Shown piece by piece: positions 19,001-32,179 of a stretch of DNA of 64,000 nucleotides (positions are counted from its first letter, which is position 1; each line of letters opens with the position of its first letter). Origin of the DNA: Chloranthus sessilifolius (taxonomy: Eukaryota; Streptophyta; Magnoliopsida; Chloranthales; Chloranthaceae). Made by a program: the position numbers and the translations under genes. The DNA is taken from assembly GCA_021018995.1 (NCBI GenBank), contig CM037595.1:78493159-78557158 (forward strand). Direction: 5' to 3'. The notes beneath the pieces are model-generated. The model had not been told where the DNA came from. It did not search any database and saw only the letters and a list, made by a program, of their open reading frames with translations.

Positions 19001-21316
19001 CCTCAGCTTCCGATATACTCTCTCGCATAGGCGGGTTTTCAGGCTTTGTCGTCAAGCTGTCTCTTTTTCTCGTGCCAGGAGAAATTGAGGTAAAAATCTC
19101 GCATAGTTAGTGACACGTATATTAGGGGTCCTGAAGTTGTATTCATAGTTTATTAAGAAAGAGATTTGTTAACCTTAATAACCATGGAAACAACTTAATG
19201 GTGGCAATTTGGCAGGCAGCTTATGTGCCGTAACATGACAGGCTGCATCGTTTGGGCCCCACTGCACATCCATCCAGTCACATTGCGCTACATAAGCTAC
19301 ATGCAAAACTGTCTATCAAAAACTACCTCCAGTATAACACTGGCCCATTATCAATATATAGCCATGAAGTTGATCTAGGGCAGTTAATGCGGGTTTGCCA
19401 GTTATCTGACTCATTCGGCCCAACTTTTGAACTGGGTCGGTATTATAAACATGACCCGTCGATAGAGGTCAGGTAGAAAGAATCATCATAACGAATCACC
19501 TTCAGGTCGGGCAGATTTTATAAAGACCTGGTGAAGGATTTTGATTAGGGTCCGTTAGACCCGACTGATTCCAACCCAATTTTCTAGGTCGAGTTAGGCA
19601 TTTACCATTTCGTCATTGGATTGCACTGAGCTGCACCTAAGACTTCGATCAGGTCAGGTTTCATCAGTTGCCCAAAGATTTGGGTCGTCCAACATTTTGG
19701 CACAACCCATTAATCCATTAATCGTTGAAAGTATTGCCGGTAAAGGCTCAAAAATTAGGCCCAACCCTGATACATTTGTTTTATGAATCTAGTAAACAAC
19801 TAGGGGTGCAAATGGGCTGGGCTTGGGCTGCTTCCGCTCAACCCAAACTCCCCCACTTCTTAACACGTACTCAACCCAACCAGACCCATTTAGCAAATAC
19901 CTTCGGGTGGGGTAGGGCAAACTAGGTTAATTCGGATTAAAAAACCCTCAACCCAAACCCAACAAATTTAATAAAGGGGCTGATCGTGACTTTTCAATAG
20001 TTTCTAAAAATTTTCCGTACTTTTTAAATTTTTTGGCTACTTTTTTTTCTCCACTTTTTCCGAGACTTCATGATTTTTACCCATTTTTTTCAAATTTTTC
20101 CTTTTGCTTACTTTCCTTCAAATGAACAAACTATTTTTTTTATTATTAATAATACCTTCAAATAAACAAACTATTTATCAATTGAGCCTTACTATGGTCT
20201 AAATTGAGTTCTAAATGAGTGGATATATGGGTGCGCAGCCCATGCACATTATGCACCGACATGCATGTCGTCTTTGCCATGCACAAAGATCTAGGATCTT
20301 TTAAACTCTTGCCTCCATCTCAATTTGAGGGCGATATATGGTGAGGTCTAACTTGTTAAACTTTCTTGTACATTCAGACTTGCAACTATTAGATATGAGA
20401 GAATTTTGACTTTTACAATTTTCAATCATATAGGATGACATGTATATATTTTACTTCTGTCGATGAAATATCTCATTTTTGTAGTGCACTTGGAAGTGAC
20501 CATTACCCTCCAATTTGATTCATCAATCAAATCAATGGTTAGAATCCACTATGAGATTCAACAATTTGAAAGTAAAGGGCTCTCCATACATCATTTTTAG
20601 TCACTCCTGTAGTGTCTTGAGTCGTGAATTGGATTGGATGGGCTAGTTTCATGAAGAAAAGGAAGAGAAGTTAATTAGAGCACTTTCTCTAGAGTCCTCT
20701 TCTTAAACAGAAGGAAGAGAGCTCTTACCGTACTGCTCTCAATGGTCTCGCTCGCTCACTCTTGGATTAACATTTCTATCTCTCCATTTGGTCTCTCTAT
20801 GATAGAAGCAAGAGCGCTTTCTTTGAGGTAATCACCTGAGGTCATCAACCAGCTCGATATTCCCCCGAGCGAAATAAGGCTAATAAGAAAAGGCCACGTC
20901 ACTCTGTGAAACTGAAGATTGGGAATAAAATGTTGAGTTAATAGAAAAGAGATCAAAACACGTCATCTCCAAAATAAGATAGGATCTTGGTGCTCAGTCA
21001 TTTCATCTTGGATTTGTAATTGGCTCCCGTGAGGAGAAAAAACCACAAATTTGTTCTGTAATCCCCACCAGGAATGTCATTTGGTGTCTCTTACATGGGC
21101 AGGTTTGATTAACTCCATTAGCTTAATGTAACATGTTTGATTAATTCTATTAATTTAATACTTTTTTAATAAAATAATTAACATTTTACAATTACTTATT
21201 AGTGTGGTTTTTTGTGATTGAGCATCCAAACCAAGCCCAAGGGTGGGGCACTCTACAGCAAACTTCAAAGCCAGATATCAACTCGGCTATGTCCATGCAA
21301 GACTGATACATACGGC
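19001..21316. other. Intergenic region without genes
   Basis: It holds a diverged family-P MITE (about 19185-19345, inverted relative to 13611-13790), blocks of GGTCGG/GACCCG words (19380-19700) and of GGGCTGGGC/CAACCCAAAC words (19800-19985) that look like worn hAT-type MITEs. A short leftward ORF at 20956-20756 has no recognisable family. Confidence 0.6.
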
Positions 21317-21479
21317 CACTACAAAAAATAAGATTATTATTAGCAGTTTTTAGCTGAAAAAAACTGTCGCTATTAACAAAAAAAACTATTAAGACTACTA
21401 GCGGCAAGGGTAGTAGCGGCAGTTTTTTTGATTAATAGTGGCCGTTTATGGCTGCCTAATAGTCTTATTTTTTGTAGTG
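21317..21479. mobile_element. CACTA-type MITE, 163 bp
   Basis: Perfect ends CACTACAAAAAATAAGA and TCTTATTTTTTGTAGTG, with target duplication GGC on both sides (21314-21316, 21480-21482). The interior has GCGGCAG and AGTCTTA words like the CACTA MITE at 11792. Nonautonomous. Confidence 0.9.
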
Positions 21480-21624
21480 GGCCCATGCCGATACCAATAC
21501 GCCTTTATTTTAAAAGTAAAAATAAAATCAAATAAAGGATGTATCGGCTATTACCCAATCCATATCGGCTGATACCCGATTATGATACCAATAAGCCTTT
21601 ACTGATACGTTTTATTCTTAAGGG

Positions 21625-21970
21625 ATCATTTGGCATTGCTCTTGCAACTCCACTTAAGCTCCTCACCTACTCCCAGCTAGAGCAAGTTTTACCAAGTCTA
21701 GAGGGGGAGCTTGTTTTTCACTTAAATTTTTTTCAACCAAACATGCTTTCAAGTAAAGGATCAAAATTTCGGCCGAAATGACCGAAATTATCGGTTTCAA
21801 TCCCCATTGAAATGATAATATGGGACCGAAATTTCGGTCATAGTTTGTATGAGATTGAAATTATCGGTTGGAGTTCAAAATTTTCGATCGAAATTTCAGT
21901 TCAAATTTTCGGCTTCGGTCCGCTCAAAAATTGAAATGAAACCCGAAATTTTGATCTTTGTTTTAGGCTG
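21625..21970. repeat. Worn MITE-like blocks
   Basis: 21625-21750 begins GGGATCATTTGGCAT and ends with CAACCAAACATG, a style seen in hAT MITEs. 21760-21970 is a dense block of GAAATTTCGGT/ACCGAAATT words in both orientations. The ends are not resolved. Confidence 0.45.
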
Positions 21971-22034
21971 AACAGCTGAAGAGCTCTCAGTTGGAGTTCA
22001 GTGGGACTCTTAGTCCTAGGTAGGTATGCCTAAC

Positions 22035-22236
22035 TAAGGTAACAAATTCGGTATTAGTATTAGGGTATCAGTCCTTGGAGGATAGATACTAATCGGTACG
22101 TATCGGCCCATTTTAAAAAATATAAGAAAAGAAGAAGAAAAAAAATTATGGTCTCGGCTGATACTTGATATGTATCGGCCGATATCGATATTGATACCGA
22201 GTTGGATACTATCGGTCGATATTATTTGATACCATG
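22035..22236. mobile_element. hAT-like MITE of the TATCGG family, copy 2
   Basis: 202 bp, ends TAAGGTAAC and GATACCATG. It is flanked by 8-bp duplications TGCCTAAC (22027-22034) and TGCCTTAC (22237-22244). The interior includes GTACGTATCGGCC and ATGTATCGGCCGATATCG. Confidence 0.75.
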
Positions 22237-22605
22237 TGCCTTACACACCGTTTAAATTTGAGCACGTCAATCTTCGTATTACCTGAGGTTTGACCAGTTT
22301 AGTGGGAGGAGATTTACCCATGACCCACTTTTTTATTCAGATCACGCACCTAGTACAAACACTTATTCCTAGGTGCACACCAACTCTTATTCCTAGGTGG
22401 ACACTTTTGGCCGTCCGAAAGTACACTTTTGGCACGCTACTTGTCATTTGTTTGTTTGCTAATGAAGTTAATTAATGCCTATATGACAAAACTCCTATGA
22501 TTTATGAAGGATGGTGCTTTAAAATTTTATTATAATTATTAAACCATCACCGACAGCGAGACTTATCAAACTTAGAAAGTGCCTTTTATCCATCAATTTT
22601 GTCAA

Positions 22606-23030
22606 GGGTAATCTTAAACGCACCCACCAAATTTTGTTGGGCACATATGTTAAAAATCATTGATTGCTTTAAATACGGCTGGAGATTATCATTTGCACCA
22701 TTTTTCTTCAAAAAAAATTTTGAGATCATGGCGCACCTATTAGAGGATCAATTTTTTATTTCACATGATACAAATTCCAAAAACGTAGTCCTAAAATCAC
22801 CTTTAAGAGTAATGTGCTATGTGCTTTTAAGGTCACTTTTTTTGGATCTATACCACACGTGGAATTGAAAACTTACCATCTGATAGGTGCGTTAGGATCT
22901 CAAGATCCCTTATGTTGATAATTGAAGCGAAAAACAAAGTATGTCGTCTAATTTAAAGTAATCAATAATTTTTAGCATAAGTGTCCAACAAAAATCGATG
23001 GCTGCACTTAAAGCTACACCTCTGTGTGCT
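22606..23030. mobile_element. M1 MITE, copy f
   Basis: The left arm begins GGGTAATCTTAAACGCA and contains GATTGCTTTAAATACGG; the right arm holds the complements, ending TTAAAGCTACACC. Total about 425 bp with arms of about 180 bp. Confidence 0.65.
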
Positions 23031-23555
23031 GATAAATGTCAACGTCCTTAAAATCTTTGAAAGTCATCTTTTCATAACAAGCTTATAACGTGGGTGACGG
23101 GAGGCAACCCCATTTTAAAAAACATTATATAAAAAAATAATGGGGCATGACCAAGAGGTTATCGAGCTTGTGAGGACTCTCTTAGCCCTTCAATGTCATG
23201 AAAAGTTGACTTCTACATATGTCAGGGACTCAAGGCCACCAAAAGCCTCTAAATGATCGAGCTTGCCATAACATTTGGTAGGTAAAAGGCCATGCTTACC
23301 TATACAAAAAAATAAAAATAAAAATAAAAACTCTCCATCAAAATAATCTCTATTCGCCTAGAAAGGGCACCTAAAAGGAATGTGACATATGATCAGCTAT
23401 TGCTCCTACACACCTTAAATAAATATTTTTCTAAATTGATAAAAAATAATTTCAATCTGTAATTTGATATGCTTCGAGCATTTTAGGTAATTTTAAATTA
23501 TCAATTTATGAGTTAAGAGCTTAACAAACAATAAAATTCACGATCCTTTTATAAA

Positions 23556-23973
23556 GGGTATCATTATTTGCAACCATAAATTCTTTCTTTCATAACAATG
23601 ATTTACACTAGCAAAGATTGTTGTTGACTTCTCTGAATCAGAAGACGATGGAGATTGTTTTATCGTACGAGTCTTCCACTTAATAGACCTTGGGATCATG
23701 AGTTACCATCTAACGGTCAGATGTTAATTCCACATAGCACACATTTAAAGTGACTATGATCAATGGTGTACCATCAATCTTGGTTCTTAATTAAGTCATT
23801 TTTCAGGATGTGTGTCACGTGGAATAACATCTGACCATTTTATGGTAAGCATGTGATCTCAAGATCTAACGAAAAAGGATCTCTATCGTCTGATTCAGAA
23901 ACAATAAGCATTTTTCACATAGTATAAACCATAATTGTAAAGAAATAATTTATAGTTACAAATAACGATACCT
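23556..23973. mobile_element. M1 MITE, copy g (clearest arms)
   Basis: Left end GGGTATCATTATTTGCAACC, right end GTTACAAATAACGATACC. The words AGACGATGGAGATTGTT and TCTCTATCGTCTGATTCA pair across the centre. No clean target duplication was found, which leaves the superfamily open. Confidence 0.75.
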
Positions 23974-25805
23974 TTTCACTCGGGCTATCAGAGGGCCGGG
24001 CCAGCCCTTAAACCCTTACCTGGCCGGATCCTAATTGTTAGGGCTCTGGCCAAATTTTGATGGCCCTAGGATAAGGCTTGAGCTTTTTAAAATATAAGAC
24101 TTAAAATTTAGGGCCGGGCTAAGATACCCGGCCCTAACTTTATTATTATTATTATATAAAAAATTAGACAATGAGTTTGAACCCAATATTGGGAGCAGTG
24201 GGTTAAATCCTCAGATCACATGTCATGACGTGATTCCAAAACTACACTTGTTTTGGGATCATGTGATCTATAAAATAAAATTTTGGTGTACAAAACTGTA
24301 GTTAAAGTTTGGATACTGTCCACACATTCTGGTAAATTAAATTTTTTCTTCTTTGAGCACAGTTTGGAGGATCCTATGCCGACCTTTTTTTTGCCGGGGC
24401 CGTGGGGTGGGGGGGTGGTCCCTCAAGTGGATGTCATATGGCCTCCAACTGATTCTAACTCAGGGTCTTGGGGTGGGTTTTAACCCATAGTTAGGGGCCT
24501 ATATATATATATGTGTATTACATATTTCGTTCACCAATTGTATTTTTGTATGCCAAATGTACCCTTCTTCTAAACGTTGGACCATTTCTAAGAGATAAAT
24601 AGAAGGTTAATAATTTTAAATGTATATAAAGCTAACCATCTTTTATATTTTATATTATAATTTATATTTAAAACTAATGCAATAATAGGTATTAATTATA
24701 TCATTTATACCATATCAAAGAAAAAAAAAATGATAATGTTCTGAAGCCCGATCCATGCCAACCATTTTAGGGCCAGGCAATGCAAAAGCCCGGCCAGCCC
24801 GGCCCGTTAATGCCCCACCCTTTATAAATTGAGGGGAACCTTAAAAAAAGCTTCTAGATGGTTTGAGATAGCTGATCTCCATCTTCGTAGAACTCGACAC
24901 ACCTACTTTTTCTCTTATGCGAAGACAAGAATGATATCGAAAGTCACTGTTGTCCTAAATGATCACCTTGTGTAGTATGGGTGGTCAGCACTATGAAAGT
25001 TGGTGGTTGCCCCATTCTTTACCCACCTATGAGTTCACACATTTAACGATCCTCACCATTAAATCAACCGCGGTGTTTGTTATGTGATTTCTTGCCATAA
25101 GGATTCGAATGAATATTTACAAATATTTGTCAGTTTGGTGTTGATTGTCCTCCTTTTTCATCTAAGCTTGAAACTGACTTTAACGGATGGATGTGATGAA
25201 ATCCAGTTGTACAGCCACTTGTGGAGTAGACACTAATTTTCATTTTTTTTCATCTAATCTTATATATACCCTAAATAGATGGACCATGGCAACAATGGTA
25301 TTTAGTGCAATGTGATCTTGACCATAGTCCGTCCTACAAGAGGAAGCGATCAATAATTGAACGGTCTATATCAAATATCAAATATCAAATATCAAATATC
25401 ACTCCTATGACCACCTTTTTTAAACAAATTATTCCATGACAGACCACTCGCAAACCATGTGACACGCATGCTTATTAGTCCAAGAAGGTCAACTAGCAAC
25501 CCACAGTCACATATATCAGCTAAAAATAACGTCTAATGGATGATTCTCTACGCATCTGATTAGTACACTTTAATTTTAAGTGGTTTTTTTTTTTTTTTAA
25601 AGTAATTTTAAGTGTTAAAAATATGAAAAAGTGTTCATTTTAGAATGCATATATGGGATGATTCAGATCCTCCAGTAAGTGTGATTTCTAGTACATTGTG
25701 GTTTAATCGTTCAACTATCCATTTTGATGGCTTAGATGGTTTAAAACCATCTGGCATATGGCCCAACAAGAGGGACATGCAAAGAATACATCAATAAACT
25801 GTTGG
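23974..25805. other. Intergenic region with word-rich relics
   Basis: GGGCCGGGC/GCCCGGCC words occur at 23990-24136 and 24740-24828 and may be the two halves of one element split by about 600 bp. A short tandem AAATATC run lies at 25372-25402. No gene seen. Confidence 0.5.
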
Positions 25806-26206
25806 GTAGCGGTATTTATAGTTGGAGATTTTACATTTCTAATGAGGAGTTGTTAAAACCGTTGTTTGCCTTTAATCATACGATGGAGATTGTTTTTATT
25901 TCAATCTTCCACATGTTAGATCTTGAGCTCATGGGTCACCTATCAGACGTGCAACACAGCCGTCAAAGTCACCGGAGAACCTTCTCACTGTACACCTATA
26001 ATCACAATCACTTATGGGGGGTATGTGTGCCATATGGACTCGATATTGATATCTGACCGTCTAATAGGTGGGACATGATCTCAAGATCTATTGTGTGGGA
26101 GATTGGGACGAAAAATGATCCCCCGTCATTTGATTCGAGACAATGGATGGTTTTAACACTAGCAGCCCTAGTTGTAGAAACCAAATCTTGAGTTGAAAAT
26201 ACTGGT
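25806..26206. mobile_element. M1 MITE, copy h
   Basis: ATACGATGGAGATTG and TTAGATCTTGAGCTCATGG on the left pair with ATGATCTCAAGATCTATTG and GATCCCCCGTCATTTGATTC on the right. The right end reads TACTGGTACCC. Confidence 0.65.
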
Positions 26207-27111
26207 ACCCTAAATTGTTTAATATCTATCATATAGGGATGAAAACCCTAAACCGAAACCTGACACCGAATTGAAAACCAAGGACACCGAACCGGCTCGA
26301 ATTGCATCGAAATCGAAAAAAACCAAATCGAACCGAATCCAATCGGGTTCAGTTTTGGTTTAGGGTGGTAAAAATCGAAAATCGAGGGTGTTGGATGAGT
26401 AAATCGAAAAACATGAAGAAAAACCAAAAAAACACTTTACAAAAATAAGAAAAACAGGTAAAATATCAACATTGAACCGAAAAATTTAAAATATTTCTTT
26501 TTCGATTTAAGAAAAAAAGAAGTTACCAAACTGAACTGATACCAATGAGTTTCGGTTCGGTTTCGGTGTGGGGGTACCGAACCTAAAATTGAAAAAAATG
26601 GTTTCGATTCAGTGCGGTACACTGAATTTGCATCAGTAATCACATAGTAGAGAGATATATAATCAAACGGAATAACCAAACAACCCATCTTCTCGTACCG
26701 ACATTTCATTATCTCACGAGTTGTTCGGTTGTTTTTTCTCGTTATCGTGCAACTGAGCTATCCGTCTCTCCAGTTCTGACAACTGCCACCTGGCGGGACG
26801 ACATTACCTGTGAAGATGCCACGTGTGGCCGTCCACACACCCTCGTGGACCAACTCGGCTTGCATGTCACAGCTCACATGGCTACGAGCGGCTCGGCTCT
26901 GTGGTCACCGGCCAAAATTATCACACACTCCCTCCTAAAATTAAGGGCGTTGACTCTCCTCACCGGCTTCAACAGATTGCTCATCTTATGAAAAGTTTGT
27001 TAGCTACCAAATCTTGTGACATTTTGTTTTCAGGATTTTAGGGAGCATTGGAATGTGTAATTATTTGTCTTAAACGCCTGTCAAGGCCAACTCTCTATTG
27101 GATGGTACGAG
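26207..27111. other. Intergenic: ACCGAA-word block and unassigned DNA
   Basis: 26232-26600 is dense in AACCGAA/TTCGGTT words, related in style to 14505-14755. 26600-27111 shows no gene or clear repeat. Confidence 0.5.
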
Positions 27112-27377
27112 CAAGGTGTCAAAATGGGTAACCGACTCGGTATCAGTCCATGGTGGACTCGGTATCAGTCCATGGACGACCGATACAACTCTGTCGATAC
27201 GTATCGGCCGATACCAATATATATTGCCCTATTTTTTTTTTTTAAAGAAAAAAAATAGAGGTATCGGCCGAAACTGATACCGTATTGGCCAATACCGATA
27301 CCTAGTTGATATACCGATATGTATTGGTTTGCCGATAAATCGATATGTATTGGTATCAGCCGATTTTTTATACCATG
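27112..27377. mobile_element. hAT-like MITE of the TATCGG family, copy 3
   Basis: 266 bp, ends CAAGGTGTCAAAA and TTTTTTATACCATG. It is flanked by imperfect 8-bp duplications GGTACGAG (27104-27111) and AGTATGAG (27378-27385). The interior holds GATACGTATCGGCCGATACC and a T/A-rich centre. Confidence 0.75.
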
Positions 27378-27843
27378 AGTATGAGTGATTGGACATCAGT
27401 TGCAAATCCGGTAGGGTCCGAAAATTTGACCGTGTCTGATGTGGAGTTTTTGAATTCTCCGATGATCATGATATCATCGATGTTTGGGCCGAATATTTTC
27501 TTAGATGTTGGCACACGACTTGCCCTATGTATCACAAGAGATGCAAAGGTTATGGTTTTAAATATTGGCCATATTTGATATAAGGAAATTTGCACTTTCG
27601 GCCATATAATTTTGCTTGTTTGCAAAAACAGCCCTATGATTTCAACCCTTGCGCAAAAGGCCAGCTCCAAGCCAAGCCCTTTCCACGTCGGCAATCATAT
27701 ATCCTCTTCTTTATATATAGATGTGAATTCCTTTTGATATGAGATATGAGATTTCTCTTATATAAAAATTTCTTGTACTCTGTTTTCTTTGTATTAGTAC
27801 AGACAACACTGTAAGTTGCAACAGAAGAGCACTGGTAAGATAG

Positions 27844-30174
27844 TGTGACAGCCCGAAATTGACACCCGGAAACCCGTGCCATTAGCACGGCCCTCTGAGC
27901 CGTGCCCCCAGGGTCTGTACGGAACATTGGTATAACAAGCAACGACTAACCAAGTAAAGCATATGAACTGAATCGGAGATGCATTTAATGATATATTATT
28001 CTATAATAAAAGCTTAAAAGGTAATTATCATTCCATGCTAACGCATGGACAAAAGAACCGGCCCGAACCATCGGTGATAAAACTAGGTCACCCCAGATGG
28101 TTTGCCAAAAGAAATATCAGAGTATAATTATATTTCTCTCAAAAAGGGCTTGACATACCAAGCCGTACAGAATGCTCTCAACAATCTCTCTCAAAGTACG
28201 CAGAGGGTCTTCTAAAAGAAGTCCTCAGGACGAGGCTCCAACTCTTCCCTATGCACGTAATCCCAATCTCCCGGATCTACGTCTCCCTAAGCCTCAGCAG
28301 CCGTAAACACGAGACCTGCAACGTATAGTCTAAAGGGTGAGCTACATCCTAGCTCAATAGGGAAATAACACAATGAACATATAAGTTAAGCTCTCACATA
28401 TATTCTATGACATTAAACAGCATGATGTATTAATGAATTTACTGGGAAAAATAATAGTTTAAATGACTGAAAAATAAATGCACTGAGTGTTACTATTATT
28501 TCACATGTTCTCATTTGTTCTCAACCTTCCACTGATTCAGCCTAAAGACTTAAATCTGTAATTTAAATATTTCTCAACTTACTATAGAGTCGGGCGCTCG
28601 ATGGAATACCCTCTATCGTCGTCTAACTAGACAGTTTTTATATCATAATTTTCATTTATCAATACTACCCAGGTCCTTTTCTCATAGACGACAGGGTCTA
28701 ATTTTTATATCAACATCTTTGGGATGTGCAACTAGTATACGGATTGGCCGCCATACCGGTCACGAATATCCTGCCACGTTAGTCGTGGGTATTCCGCCAC
28801 GTCAGTGGGGTATTCTTTAGAACCTTAAATAACAAAAGTATCAAGTGCACTACATGTAGTTATTCACCGTGATTGTACTAAATATAATAGATTAGGCCTT
28901 ATCAGTTCTCATTCATTCTTGCTTTACAATTTCACATACATCCCTGGGATGTCTAAATCAATACATCACACAGATGCCTTTATCACATTCTCATCCCCTG
29001 GGGATGCCACACATTCACTTGCTTACTTTGTGTCACTCATACACACATTTACTGATTTACATTTACTATGCATTTATATTTATTTCTATATCACTATATA
29101 CATGCTCTTGAAATTAAAATACATGTTCAAGGTGTTCCCTACCTCACGCGTCTGAATATTCAAGCATCAAGGTCCCACGCGGTTCCCCATGCTTGCCTTT
29201 ACTCGTACTACCTATGATACACCATAGCACAAGCAAAGCATTAAGAAAGATGCAATAAATAAGGTACAAGACCTTCCAAGAGCCTCAAAGTCCAATTCAA
29301 AAGTCCACAGAAGCTGTTCAAATCGATTGATTGATTATTAAAATCAATCAATCGAAATCCCAAAATCGATTAATCGAAATTTCAAACTTGATTGATCGAT
29401 TTTTAAATCGATCAATCGATTTTCTCAGCTCTCTATTTTTCCAGTCGCTAGAGGTGCTCAGACAATTAATCGATTTCTAATCGATTAATCGAATTCCACA
29501 AATTGATTGATCGATTTCGGGCAACTTTGCCCAGAAATCCTCTAGGCCAAAATCGATCGATTTTAGAAATCGATCAGTCGATTTGGTAAGAATTGCAGCC
29601 CTTTGCGGGCATTTCTTCCAGTTTTCTTTCCTATCATTTTTCCTTCATTTTTAATCTTTAATTCATCATTTAAACCATAATTGAATGCACAATAACATGT
29701 TCATTTGAATCAAACAAGAACTCACCTTAAATCAACCTTTGGTTGATGCAACGGATGGCTCAAAGGCTAGGGCTCCTAGCTTTGACTCCAACGGTTTCCA
29801 ATGCGTCGAATCCGGTGTTAAATGCTCAAGCCCGTCATCGATTTGGAATCCACATTAACTCCTCTTAACATTTACTCCTTCCTTACTCTCTCTCTCTCTC
29901 TCTTCTTAATTTCACACCAACCAAAAACAAAGAGAAATGAATTCTCTTTAGTTATTAGGCTCTTTAACCCCTCTTACTCTGGTGTTAGGCACATACACCC
30001 TTGATAGGTATATGTTATCCTTAGTTTAGCTATAACATTACTCGCACTTGTCCGTTAACCTCTCGACTACTCTAACTAAAGCCATCGTGTTGACTTTCAT
30101 GTGGTCAAACCTATCACCAGTCGAGCACACATCTCGAGGATACTGTTTATTCCCTAAATTTTGGAGATGTTACA
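27844..30174 (-). repeat. Element A, 3' LTR
   Basis: 2331 bp. It carries a cluster of ATCGATT/AATCGAT words at about 29316-29585 and pairs with 49802-52158. Confidence 0.9.
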
Positions 30175-30195
30175 TTCTCCCCACCTTGGGAATTT
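30175..30195 (-). other. Element A polypurine tract
   Basis: The minus strand reads AAGGTGGGGAGAA directly before the LTR, the usual plus-strand primer of plant Ty3/gypsy elements. Confidence 0.8.
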
Positions 30196-30479
30196 TCGTC
30201 CTCGAAAATGTACCCAACGGTCTCCTAAGAAACACTCACACACACAGACAGATGTCATTTCATTTGCTAGCAAGGACCACATAGGTTGCATGAAAAAATA
30301 ATTACATTGAATAATATTCAGTGCATAGACTGGATGAAAAGTAAATACATTTTCAACTATTCCACAAAAACAATGGCATTCATGCCAGTTAGTTTCTTAC
30401 ATAACCTGTCAAATAGTTATGATGCCCAAAATAATTACAATTTCCCATATCATCCAAAAAGTTAATTACACTACAAAAT

Positions 30480-32000
30480 GACATAAGCTCTTGCTCACGC
30501 CGTCCCCTCTCCTGGCGGATCCGCTACATCGGGTTGCTGTGGGACCAAAGTCGACGCACCCACACCAGAAGCATCCCCAGCAGGAGCATCAGGCGTCCAA
30601 GTCCGCTCCTCCGCGAGAAACTGCTGGAAATCCGCGAGATAGATGCACTGCATAATATAGTACATCAGGAAATCCAAGCGGCGATTCATCTGTTGGTTGT
30701 TGGCTCCATATAGACCAACACATCCTCAATAGTAGGCGCGGGACGGGTCGCACGACGACGATGAGGTGGTGTAGAAGTAGCTGGTGGTGATCGTGACGGA
30801 GCAGTAGGTGGCACAATGGGTTGTCCCTCTGGCTGTATAGGGTGAGCAGGCTGCTCCCCCTCAACTGGTGGAATAATAGGTGGCTCCTCCCCAGCGGGTG
30901 GTATAATAGGTGGCTCCCCCCCAGCTGGTGGGTCCTGAAGTGGTGGGGGTGCGGGCCAGCCTAAGCAAGTGTTGGGCCCTCAACTGGTAGAGCTTTCATT
31001 AACATCCAATAGCTACGGCCCTACGAAGCGATGGAGTAATGCTTCACGTGGTCGGTAGCCTTCTGCTCAACAGGTGAAATGTGATACTCAAGGACGTTAG
31101 AGTAGCATTCGAGAATACTCGATATTAGGCGAGCATAAGGCATACGCTCCTTAGGCCTCAACGGACCCTTCATCATCTTTCCCTTTATGTAAATCATTCC
31201 CTCGATCACCAATTTTGTAGCATCGAACCAACGGCCGCGGTACGCTGCGTATAAGGCCTATTGGACCAATTCTACACGCTCGGTACCATGGCGCATAGGG
31301 TAAAGATTACACTTGATTATTGAATCAAGCATACACATGTAGGGAGGTAAATCTTCCCTCTGTATAGATTGGCCGAAACCTTTACTGTCTCCGGTCATCT
31401 CAGCCATAATTTCTTCAAAAGGAACCTCCTCATCAAATGGAGGGTTGATCTCGAGAATGTAGTTTAGGTAACATTCAAGGGACTCGTGGACGTGATGTCG
31501 GGTAAAAAGATAATGCTGACCGTCAATCTCAGTAGTGATGGTATCGTCCACTCGACCCGCCTTAAGGTTTTGATAAAATAGTCGTACGAGCCGTGGGTAA
31601 AAAGACTCGTGCAAAGGCTTCAAAAGATTGTCAGGCCGACCTTGATGAGGTAGTGTCGGGCCCATTGGGTTTCGCCCGCAACGTCAGCATCGGTAAATAG
31701 GGCCTTGTCAATGATATATTCCTATTCAAACTCCTTTGCCACCCACCATTCATTCGGTTGGGGCAAGTTTCTAGGCGGTGGTTGGGGTATTGGCAACGGT
31801 TTGCGTGAAGACGCGTCCGTCGAATCAGATTCAGAATCTGATGAAGAAGATGGTGATGGTGGTGGCGGTGCGGCGTTCTTACGCCGTACCGGAAGCTTAG
31901 ACGTCGATTGTTTCGTAGCCAATCGAGTTCTAGGCGACATTTTGATCAAAAAATTTAAACCTAGGTCTGTGATGGTCGAAATTGAAAAGAAATTCGAATC
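30480..32000 (-). mobile_element. Element A, extra sense ORF region downstream of integrase
   Basis: On the pol strand, 3' of integrase. A basic, Ser/Pro/Asp-rich start (MSPRTRLATKQ) is followed by a domain with FYPRLVRLFYQNL, which resembles YPRLVQLFYQHI in element C. I recognise it as the putative plant transposon protein domain often seen in plant retroelement ORFs. Its function is unknown. It is broken. Confidence 0.6.
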
Positions 32001-32179
32001 TAGGGTTTACCTGAAGCGCTCGATCCGAATGGCTTAGGATTTCGATCCGAAATAGATCCAAAAGCCCAAAACCCTAGCTGTTATGGCAGTAAAAGAAAAA
32101 GGAGAAACTGGCGCTCAAAAGACAAAAAAACAAACTGAATTCGAATGGAAAAAAAACCCAAATCTGGCTTATATAGGCA

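Noticed and set aside
18749-19088. Ser-Leu and Arg-Glu repeat ORFs on both strands
   Set aside because: They are translations of the GA/CT microsatellite only.
20756-20956. 66-residue leftward ORF in the intergenic region
   Set aside because: No recognisable domain, no start or splice context, and no related sequence nearby. It was left as unassigned DNA.
26437-27694. Several short ORFs in both directions (for example 27368-27694)
   Set aside because: They overlap MITE words and a MULE end; composition and content do not suggest a protein family.
31705-32037. Rightward 110-residue ORF
   Set aside because: It is antisense to the start of element A's extra ORF, whose Ser/Pro/Asp composition explains the open frame.
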